From assembly GCF_001039355.2 (NCBI RefSeq), contig NW_019775686.1, positions 151,407 to 215,406 of the forward strand: a stretch of 64,000 bases of DNA, in the 5' to 3' direction. Below are positions 13,273 to 25,587 of this stretch, in pieces (within the stretch, counting starts at the first letter, position 1; every line of letters begins with the position of its first letter). The notes below the pieces were generated by a model. The model did not search any database and was not told the origin of the DNA. It saw only the letters and a program-made list of their open reading frames with translations. The translations under genes and the position numbers were made by a program. The DNA comes from Lingula anatina. Taxonomy: Eukaryota > Brachiopoda > Lingulata > Lingulida > Lingulidae.

Positions 13273-14040
13273 GATTTTATCAGTTGTCAAATGATGTTTA
13301 GCATTCTGAAATGTTAAATATTGTATTCATTAATTTATTTATTTATCATGGTGTCATGTATTACAAGGAAAAAAAACAAGCCCTTCTTGCTTACAAGGCA
13401 CTTCATGCAGATAAATGATTTTGTCTTCTGTCATATATTTTAACTAAAATCTATCAAGTTGTCAGATTAAATAGGCAGGTGAGGGTAGATGCCATACTTT
13501 GTTCCCATTTAAATATTTTTGGTCTTACTTTATAAAAAGGCATAACAAGAAAAATGATAAAAAAATACCTAGATAAAACAATGAAAAATCCCTTCTATCA
13601 GACCAGCATTTTGTGGGAACATTGTACTCACACAGAGAACCTGCATGATGTGGGGTGGAAAGAAGTAAGATCCATTTAACACTATCACTTCTGACATTCT
13701 TGACAAAATCTGCCTCTGTGTTTTTTAGCCAAATGTAAATGACACATCAACAATTGATTGAGGAAAATTGGCAAAAGACCCTATTAACTAGCAACAAAAA
13801 TGATTTCTGTTCAAAATTTAACATGCAAGGGGCAACAGTACCGACTCGACTATTTATCAAATGCTAAGATATATAGCAAATTATACACAGTAAAGGAGCG
13901 CTCTGTCTGCAGAGACAGGTCGGCTTCGGATTCAAGATTTTGTATTTATAACAGCTAGATATCAGAGAAATCACCATTCTGTTCACCCCAGATCTTGCTA
14001 CAGAAATTTTCATTGATATAACAGTTACTAAAATTCACAA

Positions 14041-14200
14041 AAACAATTGATTTAGGGTTAAATTATACTAAATTACGTGAAACATATCACAAACCTAAAC
14101 CTTTCTCCTGGCGCCATGATTTCAAAACACAGGAAGCTAAAGTCCGCTTAACCAATGAAAATTGAGAAAACCTTGCAGTGCGGCCCTGACTCTTGGAAGA
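14041..14200. promoter_or_regulatory. Candidate bidirectional promoter between CENPL and CTDP1
   Basis: CTDP1 starts at 14201 (+) and the CENPL 5' end must lie between 13306 and about 14130 (-). The gap holds a CCAAT box (14152-14156) and a GGCGCCATG element (14110-14118) that resembles a YY1-type start site. A non-coding first exon for CENPL beginning here, with a donor near 14095, is plausible but unproven. Confidence 0.45.
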
Positions 14201-17200
14201 ATGGCTTCCGCCACAAAGGAAGTGGTGTTACCATTAGATTCTGAGGCCAAAGTCATCCACTGGAAAGTTAAAGAGGGCACTAAAATTTCTCATGGAAGTG
14301 TTCTATGTATACTTCGACAAGATGGATCGAAAGCCGACCTGAAATTAAAATCAGAAGAGGTGGGCACCGTATCAAAGTTGGTCGTCCCTGAAGGGACCAA
14401 CGTGCAACCGAGGTACTCCTTGCAAGAAACACCTGATTTACTTTTCTTACATTATGATAATCGTGAAATAATAATAACAATAAATTAACTTACATTATAT
14501 CTATTGAAGGATGATGTTGCTGTTTGAATTTATTGAAAAATAATATTGATTCACCAAGCATTAAGTAACGGCTCTTTAACTAAGGCACCCCCCCTCCCCA
14601 ACGTCTCAGTTCTGTGTTAGTGTTACTAATGAAGTTGCAAATAAAGAGAGAAGTGGGGAGTATAAATGCAATTTTCCAGGTTTTTAAAACGTTTTGTTTC
14701 TCTTTTTTCACTTTCTTATAGCTGAATATTTTAATTATTCTTTTACATAAATTCCGTTTTTGATCTTGCTTTTGTACAGATCACCCCTGTTAGAGATGAT
14801 GACAGGCTGTACCCACTCTGTGGTGATGAAGGACATGTGTGCTGAGTGTGGAGCAGATCTCAGAGAGTAAGCACAACATAATTATTGCATGCAAACACAT
14901 ACAATGCTGTCAAGGGAATGATAACTGTATGCACTGCCATAAATTACAATCATCAAACTCCTTGGCATTAAGTTTGCAATCACATCATAGTTGCCTACAT
15001 TTAATTTGACATCTAACAGATCGTTTCCAATAAAATCTAAACTGTCGAAATTTTGACATTAATTTTATCTTAACTAAGTCATTTCTTTTCACTTCACTTT
15101 CAGCACTTAAAGGCTGGTGTGACTATGAATTGTTAACAACACTGTTATCATAATTTCTCAATGCTTATATTGTTCTCTTTTTTAATTTTAGATTTCCTGG
15201 TGTTCCAGGAGAGAGAAAAGTGCAAGCACTTGCATCTGTAGCCATGGTTCACAGCATCCCTGAGCTGGTGGTTAGCCAAGAGGTGGGAACTGCTTTATTG
15301 ACCAGAAATGGCTTTGACTATCTGTCTTTTTGGATAATCCCCTCTTTTATGTTTTATATAATGTTTATTTATTTTATTTTATTTTATTTTATTTTATTTT
15401 TATTTGTTTATTATTTTTACTTGTTCTTTTTATTTATCTATTTATTTATTTATTTATTTATTATTTTGAAAAGTGACATGGAAGGATATTAGATTTTGTG
15501 AAATGTATTAAAACAGGAATTTCATGGATGGAAAGTTATCCCTGTTTTTCATTCTACACTGTTCCCAACCTTGCAGTCCTTAAAATACTGTTTGATTTTG
15601 AACTTGATTTATTTTGATTAATTCATTTATTAACTTTTTCTCATCATAATGATTTAGTGAAGCCTTAAATTTTGTAAGTAAATAATTACTGTAGGGCTTT
15701 TAATTCTGTACACAGGAAGCAATGGAATTGGGCAAGGAAGATGAAGGGATGCTTCTTAAAAGTAAGAAGCTGGTCTTGCTGGTAGATCTAGATCAGACAC
15801 TGATTCATACAACAAATGAAGAAATTCCAGCCAATTTAAAGGTATGAGATAAGGTGTATTGGTATGAGATCAAACTGTCATTTGTTGCATTTTTTTTTTT
15901 CATACAAATGAGTTTTCAGTATCATCCATGTTATAAGGGTAGAGTAAAGGCTTTTTTTTGCCTGTTTCAGATTTGATATTTGATAGCCTGTTCAAATTAT
16001 TTTAGTGATTTGATTATCTTGAGTGTTTTTAGAAATATGCCATGGATAGAATTTATGTTTTGACAATATTTTTTTCAGTAATCTTAGATATTCTCCATAT
16101 GTTTATTAACACTGTTCTCATCTATCCAGGGTGTGTACCACTTCCAGTTGCGCCATGGAGGGGTCCAGCTCTGGTATCACACCAAATTCCGCCCGAGAAC
16201 CCAGGAATTCCTGGAGAGCATCTCGAAGTTGTATGAGCTCCATATCTGTACCTTTGGTGCCCGGATGTATGCCCACACCATTGCAGGGCTCTTGGACCCC
16301 GAGGGAAAGTTTTTCTCCCACAGGATTCTGTCTCGAGATGAGTGTTTCAACCCCACAACTAAGACTGCTAACATGAAGTGAGTGAACATCCCACCGTTAA
16401 TTTGATAAAAATTAATTTGATAAAAAATAGTAGTCTTTGCATGAGACACATGTATATGTATAATCAAACTTAAAGCCTGTACTAAGGCAGTTCCAGGAAT
16501 TTCCTATTGGCTTGACAAAATGAGATAATAACTGTTCTTCCGTAATTGTACTTCTAAACCAAGTTTGCTGTGGCTACTTTAAATTTTTACACAATTAGAT
16601 TTTAATTTAAAAATCTTGATTTTCCCCCCTTAGGTCATTATTTCCGTGCGGTGACAGCATGGTTTGTATCATAGATGACAGAGAAGATGTGTGGTGTTAT
16701 GCCCCAAACCTGATCCACGTCAAACCATACCGCTTCTTCAAGGGTACAGGAGATATCAACGCTCCCCCAGGGTCACAGTCAGACAGGGAGGCTGCGTCAG
16801 CTGCCAAGGAAAAGGACAAGGTCAAGGACACAGAAGATGACACAGAGGTCAAACCTTCCCAGGAATCACGGGACCCTCGCTTGAGATCAAGGAAAAATTC
16901 TGATGATTCCTCTGCAATGGAAGTATCTGATAATTTGAAAAATGACACTGATAATAAAGTAGAACGTTCAAATAGAAAGGATTCAGAACAATCAGAGGAG
17001 GTGCAAGCAGAGGGGGAATTGAGAGGAAAAAGTGACATTGGAGAGATGAAGGCATCTGAGTCAATACAAACACCAGAAACAATGACTGATGAAAGTAACG
17101 ATAAGTCTTCTGATACAAAAGAAGAGGAGGTAGTGTGGGAAGACGAAGATGACAACAGTGATGTAAAATATTTAAACTCTTTGGAAAACATACTGACACG

Positions 17201-18407
17201 AATACACACAAAGTTTTATGAGGCTCTGGAAAATGCAAAGAACACCACCCAAAAAGAGCCCCCCAATTTAAAAGACATAATTCCATCGGAAAAAAGAACA
17301 GTCTTGCAAGGAGTGAATCTGGTATTTAGTGGTGTCTTTCCTACGAACATTCCACTAGAAAAAAGTAGGGCGTACATTGTTGCAAGGTCTTTAGGGGCCA
17401 CCGTACACACAAAGATAGTCAAAGAAACTGGGCCAGATGATAAAAATGGGACCACCCACGTTGTTGCCGCTAGATTAGGGACCAGTAAGGTCAACGAGGC
17501 CAAGAGGTTATCCAGGGTACAGGTCGTCAATCCCGATTGGTTGTGGGCGGCTAATGAAACGTGGGAAAAACCAGACGAGAGCTTGTATCCGCTCAATGAG
17601 GAGACGTCGGAGAAATACTCCACACCTTCAAACCCTGACATTGCTCCTTCTCAGAAAGTACGACAGCACGCCAATGCAGAGAAAGGATGGAAACGCAAGA
17701 GCGAAGATGACGACAGCTTGGGGGCTCGGTCAGAGTCTGGAGCAGCAAATTCCAAGCCCCCAAAACGCCAGAAATCTGACTCTAGAAATGAAGGAGCCGG
17801 TATTGACGCCAATGACGTCGTCGACGACGACGATGATGATGATGAAACTGTGCTGCTGGACGCGGATGAAGATATGGAGCCACTGAAACCGGCCAGAAGA
17901 GGACGCCAGTTTTCAGACGATATAAACCCTCTCATGACATTCTCCAAGGAGGACTGGGATAACATGGGCAAGGAGGTAGACGAGGAGGCCTTCGAGGACT
18001 CCGACCTTGAGAGCAGCGATGATGACGACGAAACTAGGGAACAAAAGCTACGTCAAAGAGTCCTCAGCAATGAAGAGAGTGGGGAGGAAACGGAGGATAG
18101 TCTAAGTGGAGATATCCCCGCTGGATGGAAAAACAAAGTGAAAAAAATGAAATCTAGAAAAACTGCAAGTCATGTCGGCCATAACAGGGGTGGTGACAAT
18201 GAGAATGATTCTGATGACGATGGGTACAAAGATGAAGATGACGAGAGAAATGATACTGAGGATACTATAAGTAGACTGCAGAAATCGTTCGGGTGTCGGG
18301 AAAGCGAGGATGAATTTGAAGATGACGAGGATGACAAAGATTTTGATTCTATAGGTTCAGTAGATGAAGAAATGGCTGCTGCAATTGAAAAAGAATTCAT
18401 GGTGTAA
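14201..18407 (+). CDS. CTDP1: RNA polymerase II C-terminal domain phosphatase FCP1
   Basis: Removes phosphate, mainly Ser2-P, from the Pol II CTD to recycle polymerase in the nucleus. Six exons: 14201-14412, 14780-14866, 15192-15282, 15716-15841, 16130-16377, 16634-18407; 845 aa, phases consistent. Residues 1-70 form the biotinyl/lipoyl-like N-terminal fold seen in FCP1. The catalytic DLDQT motif is at 154-158 (both aspartates present). SRDEC, FPCGDSMVCIIDDRED and NLI-type phosphatase motifs follow, and CIIDDRED is near 266-273. A BRCT domain spans about 475-575 (NPDWLW present). A conserved block around 680-720 (FSKEDW, KEVDEEAFEDSD) and an acidic tail follow. The last residues EEMAAAIEKEF match the human FCP1 helix that binds TFIIF RAP74. 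ATG 14201 is chosen over upstream near-cognate TTG because it is followed by the family N-terminus. A poly(A) motif AATAAA lies at 18742. Confidence 0.95.
15366..15463. repeat. (TTTTA)n/(TTTA)n repeat in CTDP1 intron 3
   Basis: Two adjoining AT-rich runs, first TTTTA units and then TTTA units, lie 250-350 bp before the DLDQT exon. They generate meaningless Phe/Leu-rich open frames. Confidence 0.9.
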
Positions 18408-19523
18408 ATTTTCTATGGCATAATGAGAGTATCATGACTTGATCAAATCTTGTTCCAACTTTTTTTGTTTTTCGGATATTTGCCATTTATATATTCTAGA
18501 ACGTTGATGTGATGTAAATAGTCTGATTGTTGAGGTGGTGCAGAATCTCCATATTGTATAAAATTTATTGTATATAATTTTATATAATTTTAGAGACTAT
18601 CACATTGGTTCATATTAGAGAATTTGGTATGGTCCCTCTGTATCTGCTCGTCTCTCTTAATAATTGGATACGTAAGTGCATGTTTTTGTACGTGATTGGC
18701 AAATATGTTGCTCTTCGCAAGTTGTACATAAAATAGTTTTGAATAAAATCCAATTTTGATAAAATCAGTTAGTTTTCATGACTTGAGAGTATAAAAGAGT
18801 TCTCACGCACGCACAAAAAGCCCCAACATCTATATTTTAGTTGACCGTGTTGGTTCCGAAACATTAAATTTTGAATTCGTAGACCATGAATGCGTCGTTT
18901 TTGTAGATATATTAAATTGGTGGGCCGAACGTAAGCACTATTATTATTTCAATAGAATAAATAAAGGGAAAAAATGAAAAATAAATCGATGAATAAATTA
19001 TTGAATGAAACATAAAAAGAAAAGAAAATTTAAGTATAAATTGACCTAAAAATGATTTTGTAGCAGGCTCCGGGAGCTCCGTATCAAGGGGCAAACCCAT
19101 TTTTAGCATGATCTCGTCGTTACCACGTTGTTATGTGAAATAGATGGACGAAAACGACAGCGTTTATGCATCATTTTTAACCAGAAATCGGTAGCTGGAG
19201 AACCACAGCCTACTGCATATTGCTTGTAATCACAACCATGACTTCGCAACGTCGGCGCGTAAGGCGTCGCTTGTGAACAAAACGAGACTTTAATGAGTTG
19301 ACACGAGGCGTTTTTTAGTGTAGTAACCGCAGAAAAAACTCGGTTATCGGTGAAAGATAATTGTCAACGTTAGCCTTTTTATCTCTACCTTGGAATGGTC
19401 ATCATCTGATTATAGTTTATTACGAACAAGACCTTTTGGGGTTAGGTTTATCTCTGCAATGAACGGAGACCTGGGGCAGATTAGAACCGCTTCGTTGAAT
19501 GTGCAGATAAGTTGTTATAGAAA

Positions 19524-19859
19524 ATGTTTTCAAACAAATTCGTTTCTTTAAAATTCAAATTAAGCATCTTATTCTTTTTCATTTTAATTTACTTTCAATC
19601 TCTCACTATTTCAAAAAAAAGGGGAAAACTTTTTGTAAACATTAGTATTCGAAAAGACATACAACAGCAAGTCCGCTCTAGTTTTTGGCCTAAAGGTAAA
19701 CATGAACTGAATACATGTAATAATACTCGGAAGAAATGGGAAAATAAGGCATGCAAATGCTCGTGCGTAGAAAAGGAAAATTCGCTTAAAAACGAATATT
19801 TAAGCCAGTTGCACTTGTCGGTATTAACTAAAGCTACCTCACTCTTCGCTGTCAAGTGA
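19524..19859 (+). CDS. Doubtful 111-aa open frame with hydrophobic N-terminus
   Basis: ATG-started frame. Residues 10-28 are strongly hydrophobic (KLSILFFFILIYF) and could act as a signal peptide or anchor. The rest is basic with a small CKCSC cluster. No family is recognised, and there is no clear Kozak context, intron or neighbouring exon. AT-rich DNA often yields such Phe/Leu/Ile-rich frames by chance, so this is kept only as a lead. Confidence 0.12.
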   Translation: MFSNKFVSLKFKLSILFFFILIYFQSLTISKKRGKLFVNISIRKDIQQQVRSSFWPKGKHELNTCNNTRKKWENKACKCSCVEKENSLKNEYLSQLHLSVLTKATSLFAVK

Positions 19860-21344
19860 CGGCCATAGTATATGTTTGAAAAGTGTATATTTTATTTCCT
19901 TGTCCTTATGGGATCCGAAATAGAAGAAAATATGTAATTGTTTCTCCTAATCTATGATAACCCGGCGATTAGAGCGCGATAACGACAGGTCTTGGCTGTG
20001 AAATTATCTCGCAACTGCCACTTTTTTCGAGATAACCATAACTTTGTCTCTGTTTAAGTGTGAATTAAGGGGCGCAAAATATTCGGCTTGATTGCTGGCT
20101 ACGGCTAGTATCGCCCGGGGTTTTCACGTGTGAAATCTATTCTAAACTGTTATTTTCAGGTCGATAACGTCGGTACCCGAGCCCGCACAGTTTTTCACCT
20201 GACATTACATTTCTTACATTTCTGAACATTCTTTGTTAGTATGTAATAATTGTATGTACTTGCGCTCCAAAGTTGTCAATTATTTTAACATTAGAAAACG
20301 GGTAATAAGGCGGTATTTGCCTCAAAGATCATGCGGGATCTAAGGTAGCAATTTTGTAACAATTAGGAATGTGTGTTGGATGCAAGAAACAAGATAACAA
20401 CCCTAGATATGTATAGCTATTTTTTCATACTTTTGAAAAAAATGCATTTTTACGTCGTTCACAGGCATCTCATGTTTTATAAGCACGCGAATTTTTTCCT
20501 TGTATCAAATTTTCTTTTAAAAAATCAGATTTACACTAGAATATCACCTACAAAATATCGTACGTTTTACTGGCAATCTAATTGTTGTCGTCTTTTTAAA
20601 ATCCGTAATGTACTAGTATACTTATCAAGTCTTTTATTAAAATGGTTTATTTCCACTGGCAGGTACAGCATACTGGTGAAGTGAGTTTTTAATGCCATTT
20701 TTTTATTTTATTACCATTTTTCCATTCCCTCTCCCTTGTTTACAGGGCGATAACCTATTCTGAAAATGGTAAATTACATTTTACTACTCCAACCATTCTG
20801 TTGCTTTTACATACCTATACCAAAGTTACTTTGTTTTCCTGATAAGGCAAGTTAAAGTAAAGAACTGTCAGCTTAGCTCATTGAAAATACTCCCGCCACA
20901 ACTTCTTTTGACCACGTTGATATCTGGAACTAAGCACCATACAATATGGACTGTTAATGATACAAGCATGTTAGTCATAAGAGTTTTTAGCAATGATTGT
21001 CAAAAGAAAGCCTACCTTTTTCAAGGAAGACTCCTACTTAAACCTTACATTTATATACTCGATTGTAATAAAGTTTATAATGCAGGGTATTATCAAGTTA
21101 ACGTACAGAATGGTACGCATATATAACCATTTCGCTTCTACACACTTTCTATCCTTGTCAACTAAAAAAACACTTATTAAATAACTGACACCAATCAAAA
21201 TGTTCTTTCCCGTTTTGATAGTCACCGTAACATGGGTAAATTAGGCATCATGTCAATTGTACAATTAATCTCGCTTCTCGAGTACTCATAGTGTCATCAT
21301 AATGAACATCACCGGGGCTTTTACGAGGTCAGCCAACTTTAACG

Positions 21345-21396
21345 TAGCTAAGACTAAGATCTAATAAACGGATATTAGATCTTAGGCTAAGACAAT
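21345..21396. repeat. Imperfect hairpin built on AGATCTAAT
   Basis: Arms GCTAAGACTAAGATCTAAT and ATTAGATCTTAGGCTAAGA pair with one or two mismatches around an 8-bp loop. A decayed relative lies at about 23157-23201, inside the large inverted-repeat structure. Confidence 0.7.
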
Positions 21397-21801
21397 GTCA
21401 ACTTAAGGCTTCTATCATTGAATTAATTGTAACTGAGGTTGTTAAACATGCTTTTGAATATTTCAAATAGACAGTTGCTCAATAATGAGTTTACCCAAAG
21501 GTTAGCCCTTACTTGACATGCGTTTCAGGGATATGAACGTCGAGGAATGACAAGTAAATCCTATATTTCCCAGGTCAATTCATAGGTCAATTACATCATA
21601 TATCATAAATGCATATGAAATTTTTATGGCGAATTATGTATGATTAGAAGAACCATTACCATGCAATATTTCCTGATGGCGCTGCTCAACCACTTACAAC
21701 GATAAAGATGGCTATATCGAGAACAAACAACGGTGACACACTGATGTGGGCACGCACGTGTGTGTGCATGTAATGATGAGCGCTGAATATGACATGATTT
21801 T

Positions 21802-22165
21802 ATCATCTCCACGTTTTGTTTTCTATTCGTATCTCCGCTTGTTACTGTGACCGTCATTTAAATTTCACAGTGTTTTTGTAATAATATGGTCTTTTTGACA
21901 AGAATGAATGGCATTAGATTCTTTACACTAGGAACAGATCCATGTTACAAAAAAATGGAAAATTCGGACTGCTCAGAAGTCCTTTAGGACAAATAAATAA
22001 CTAAATAAATGAATGAACAGAAAACTAAATGAAAAGATAATTAAATAAATTGAATGACCAATTCACAGAAGATATTTACGTCAGGACAACATTAATAAAT
22101 GAAACTTGCATAGTAAATAAGACAGATATGCACATATGGAATATGCCACTGTTGTTATTGTCCTA

Positions 22166-22204
<39 letters not shown>

Positions 22205-23652
22205 CTCCTGCTTATATAACTTGTCCGCGATCATCGGATTACTAATGTTCAATGGTGTCGAAATCACACATTTTATATTTTTAGTAGAAAATACCAGAAT
22301 TGCTGAAAAAGACGCGTAAAATTAAACTAGTCATTACAAGTCACTAGTTGCAATTGTAGACAAAAGGAACAGGCATTTTAAATCATGTATTGTGTACAAA
22401 AAATGGTTTCAAATTCCGACGACAGTACCAACATTTCAAGAAACATTCGCTTAAGACAAACTCGCGGGAAATGACACAACAGGCAAAATAACTGAACATC
22501 AATGTTTTCTTCCGACCTAAGAAATGCTGACAGGGGCAGGAAATAAATTTAAATAGGAATCGACAATAATTTTAGGACGGGTCCACTCACATTTATTTTG
22601 TTTGATTGTTTTTGTAGCTCTGTTGTTTTTAGGTGTCCAAATAAGAGGAAAGCTTTTTTTTCATCTAGTGGTACATTTCAAATCGAAATCAAATTCACTG
22701 ACACAATTCCCGTGTAGACAAGTCTGATAAATCTTGTTATATATGTCGTATGTACGTGACTATAGGAATGATGAAGTTATAGATATCTTGGAGAAAACGC
22801 TTTGACAGTTCCTGATTGCATCCAAACACACCACGGTGGTCTGAGATGCCCTCACTAAACACACAAAGAACTTTGATGGTGTTTATGTGGTCAGGATAGT
22901 TCTTTATATTGTTGTTTTGGCGTCAGAGTGAAAAAACAAACTTACCTAATTTATCATAACGAGAAAAAAATAACATCACTTTGATTTGATTTGGTCTCAA
23001 TAAAATGAATTTGTGGTATATACTCAGACCTTAAATATACTTTCCAAATAAACTGGATACGATTTGAGGAAATGGTCTATATTTACATCTTCGGGCTAAT
23101 TTCCAATGAAACTATCGTTCTCCCAATGAGATGCTCAGCTATGTAGCTCATTGGTTCTAGCTAAGATCGAATATACCATCTTATTAGATCTTAGGTTCTA
23201 CGGAGATAGACCCAACCCTCGCTGAAGGCAATCAGATTAACTGGCTCACACTCCTCTTTTTTTCAACGTGATCGTATAACACCAGTTTCTCCGTATTCTG
23301 AACAACGCTAGGAGTGGATGTGTTAATATATTAATGTGATTGCATTCATTGGGAATGGGCCCTTCCCCGCTAGGTCATTCAATTTAATTAATTATCTTTT
23401 CATTTAGTTTTCTGTTTATTCATTTATTTAGTTATTTATTTATCCTTAAAGGACTGCCGGGTAGTCTGAATTTTCCAAACCTTTTTTTTTTTTTTTTTTT
23501 TTTTTGTAACATGGACCTGTCCCTAGCGTAATGAATCTGATGGCGTTCATTTTTGTCAAAATGACCATATTATTACAAAAAACACTGTAAAATTTAAATG
23601 ACGGTCAGAGTAACAAGCGGAGATACGAGTAGAAAACAAAACGTGGAGATGA
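21802..23652. mobile_element. Large inverted repeat (about 260-280 bp arms, about 1.3 kb centre)
   Basis: The left arm (21802-22060) is repeated in reverse complement as the right arm (23372-23652). Matching landmarks include the CATCTCCACG outer end, the TGACCGTCATTTAAAT block, the GTAACATGGA/TCCATGTTAC block, the AAATAAATAACTAAATAAAT run and the inner GGTCATTCAA end. The right arm has a longer poly-T. The centre has no transposase-like frame and carries an ATT microsatellite (22167-22204). No clear target-site duplication was seen at the ends. It could be a foldback-type non-autonomous DNA element or two copies of one repeat inserted in opposite orientation. Confidence 0.7.
22167..22204. 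repeat. (ATT)n microsatellite
   Basis: About twelve ATT units, just inside the left arm of the inverted-repeat structure. Confidence 0.95.
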
Positions 23653-25360
23653 TTAGGTCAACGTACGGTCAACAAGGGTCGTGCAGATTACCTTTACTGC
23701 CACAAATAAGTAGATGACAAGATAATGATGAAATGAGCGGGTCGAAAATACCGTATATATTTCACATCATTAAATGCATTAAATTCATTACAATACATTT
23801 TCAAATTGAATTTGTGTGCTACAATCGACTACTTTTATAATAAAACAATATCATAAGAATCATTTCATTTTGTAATTTCTTTACTAAAACTTGTGTTTCT
23901 ATTTTGTTTCCTTAAAGTCCACAAAGGGTTTTATACTGATAACTAAGGGTATCTAAGGATAATGGGAAAACTCATTTTGAGTTTCACTGACCCGAAATTT
24001 TGAGACGGGTCTTTGTTCACATGTGAAACGTTAGCAAGACTCGGTTTCAAAAATAACTTAACTCTGAAACCTGGTCTTAACTTTTTAAAAGACCAGAATT
24101 ATTGCCTTCTTTACTTCAATAAAAAACAAAATAATTCAACTCAAGAGAAAGTTATTAATCTAAAACTTAAAACGTATTTCTAATTATAAAACAGATAATT
24201 GGGCTACTGCCGGTTTATCAAAGCTGGCTAAAATAAATGGTCTGTAACTTTAATCCAATTTTTAGTATGGGTTTTCTTGTAAAACAGGCTCCAGACAGAA
24301 GTGACCTGTGGGCTGTCTGTGCTACTTTACTTGGCAAATGGCGTTGGGTACGCTTTCAGATTCTGTGGCGCTCCAATTGTTTGATCTGTAGATGGTTTCT
24401 ATGAAAGAGTTTGATCTATAAGGATGGTTCTTTTCAGTAGCGCGTAACTACATTAAGCTTTTCTTTGCATATTCTGTCTAACTGTGAATTTGTCACTTTA
24501 TCGATACAATATCGAAAACTTGAAACTTGCATGAAAAATCCGTTCACACCTTAAACACCTTATCCACATTTTCCCAATATTCCTCTCTAAATTACAATGG
24601 TTAAAAATAAGTCACAATCTTTGTCAAAATATTACACCACAAATATTCATGATTTGTAACTGCATTTCATTTTGATTTAAAAGCATCTAACGGTGCGTTA
24701 ATGGCAACAGAGGTAGACATTCACCAGAGGAAAGAAACATGTGAACTCACACCTGCGGCTGACACTAAAATCACCGGTTGTTGCGTCACGAATTCAAGAC
24801 GGATTATTCTTAAATTGCACAATTGACCAAAGTGTCAGACGTTAGTGGTGTCTTTACCACAAAGTCACAATGTCAAATTTATATATAAAACAGCTTTTAA
24901 GTATTAATTTCGGTCATTCGTGATAAAAATCGCTGTGTAACATATGTAAAAGCACTTTTGGGTGGTCTAATTGAAATCATTTAAATCATAAATTACCATG
25001 TGGTAATTGCTGCCCCCCATTTGGAAATTAATTAATTTTAAAATTACCCCCGCTTAATTATGATGTTAACCGCGATGTGACCATATTTCTCCGAATAGCT
25101 TATACCTTTGGAACAGAATAATTAATGAAACCCAAGATGATATCGCTTGGTGACATATGTAAAGCCCGTTTAATGGCCAACCTTGAGTGGACTATCCGGA
25201 ACCATGATAATTGTATAGTGGAACTTTGAAGCTGTGAAACCCACCTTTCACCTTGTTTCTTAATTAATGGCTCCTTTATTGCAATATTGTACAAATTACT
25301 TCAAAGTGTTATGAAGGTAAGGTCAGGTCAAGACAGAGATAATGAAAATACGGATGTTAA
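23653..25360. other. Intergenic, no gene seen
   Basis: AT-rich DNA with short chance frames only. No exon pairs, RNA genes or repeats recognised. Confidence 0.5.
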
Positions 25361-25587
25361 GCCTTGATTACATTTAAAATGCGATACCCGTACGCCCGTA
25401 ATACCCTTTTCGTAAGGTATCTGAGCGGAGGTAGACGGTGGCCGTGCGAAATCGCTCGGAATCGTATGGATATAAGGCCATATAATGTAGACATACTCTG
25501 CGTAGCCCGTAGCTCATTACGATTTCAAAAAAAAAATATCGCACGGACAATTTCATCGCACGGCGCCCGTGTAAATGTAATCCAGGC
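25361..25587. mobile_element. MITE-like element with 16-bp terminal inverted repeats
   Basis: The left end GCCTTGATTACATTTA and the right end TAAATGTAATCCAGGC are reverse complements with one mismatch. The 227-bp body is much more CpG-rich than its flanks (repeated CGTACG, GCCCGTA and CGCACGG strings) and encodes nothing convincing, although short frames cross it on both strands. A TA or TTA target duplication is possible but not clear. Confidence 0.55.

Larger units (their letters stand above)
18408..21800. other. CTDP1 3' UTR then intergenic DNA
   Basis: CTDP1 3' UTR probably ends just after AATAAA at 18742. Beyond it I find no exon set, splice-linked frames or RNA gene. A 111-residue open frame is listed separately. 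The next gene begins about 10 kb away, so this stretch could hold regulatory DNA for the homeobox gene, but nothing in the sequence proves that. Confidence 0.5.

Noticed and set aside
14108-14127. ATGGCGCCAGGAGAAAGG on the minus strand as the CENPL start
   Set aside because: With the usable donors it runs into a stop in the next exon. The phase-0 donor needed (GTGATA) is poor, so MSSTASDT at 13272 is preferred.
15220-15492. Phe/Tyr/Leu-rich plus-strand frame
   Set aside because: It reads through the CTDP1 exon 3 donor into the TTTA repeat.
16697-18400. Long minus-strand frames opposite CTDP1
   Set aside because: Ser-rich mirror images of the acidic CTDP1 exon; the plus strand carries clear FCP1 domains.
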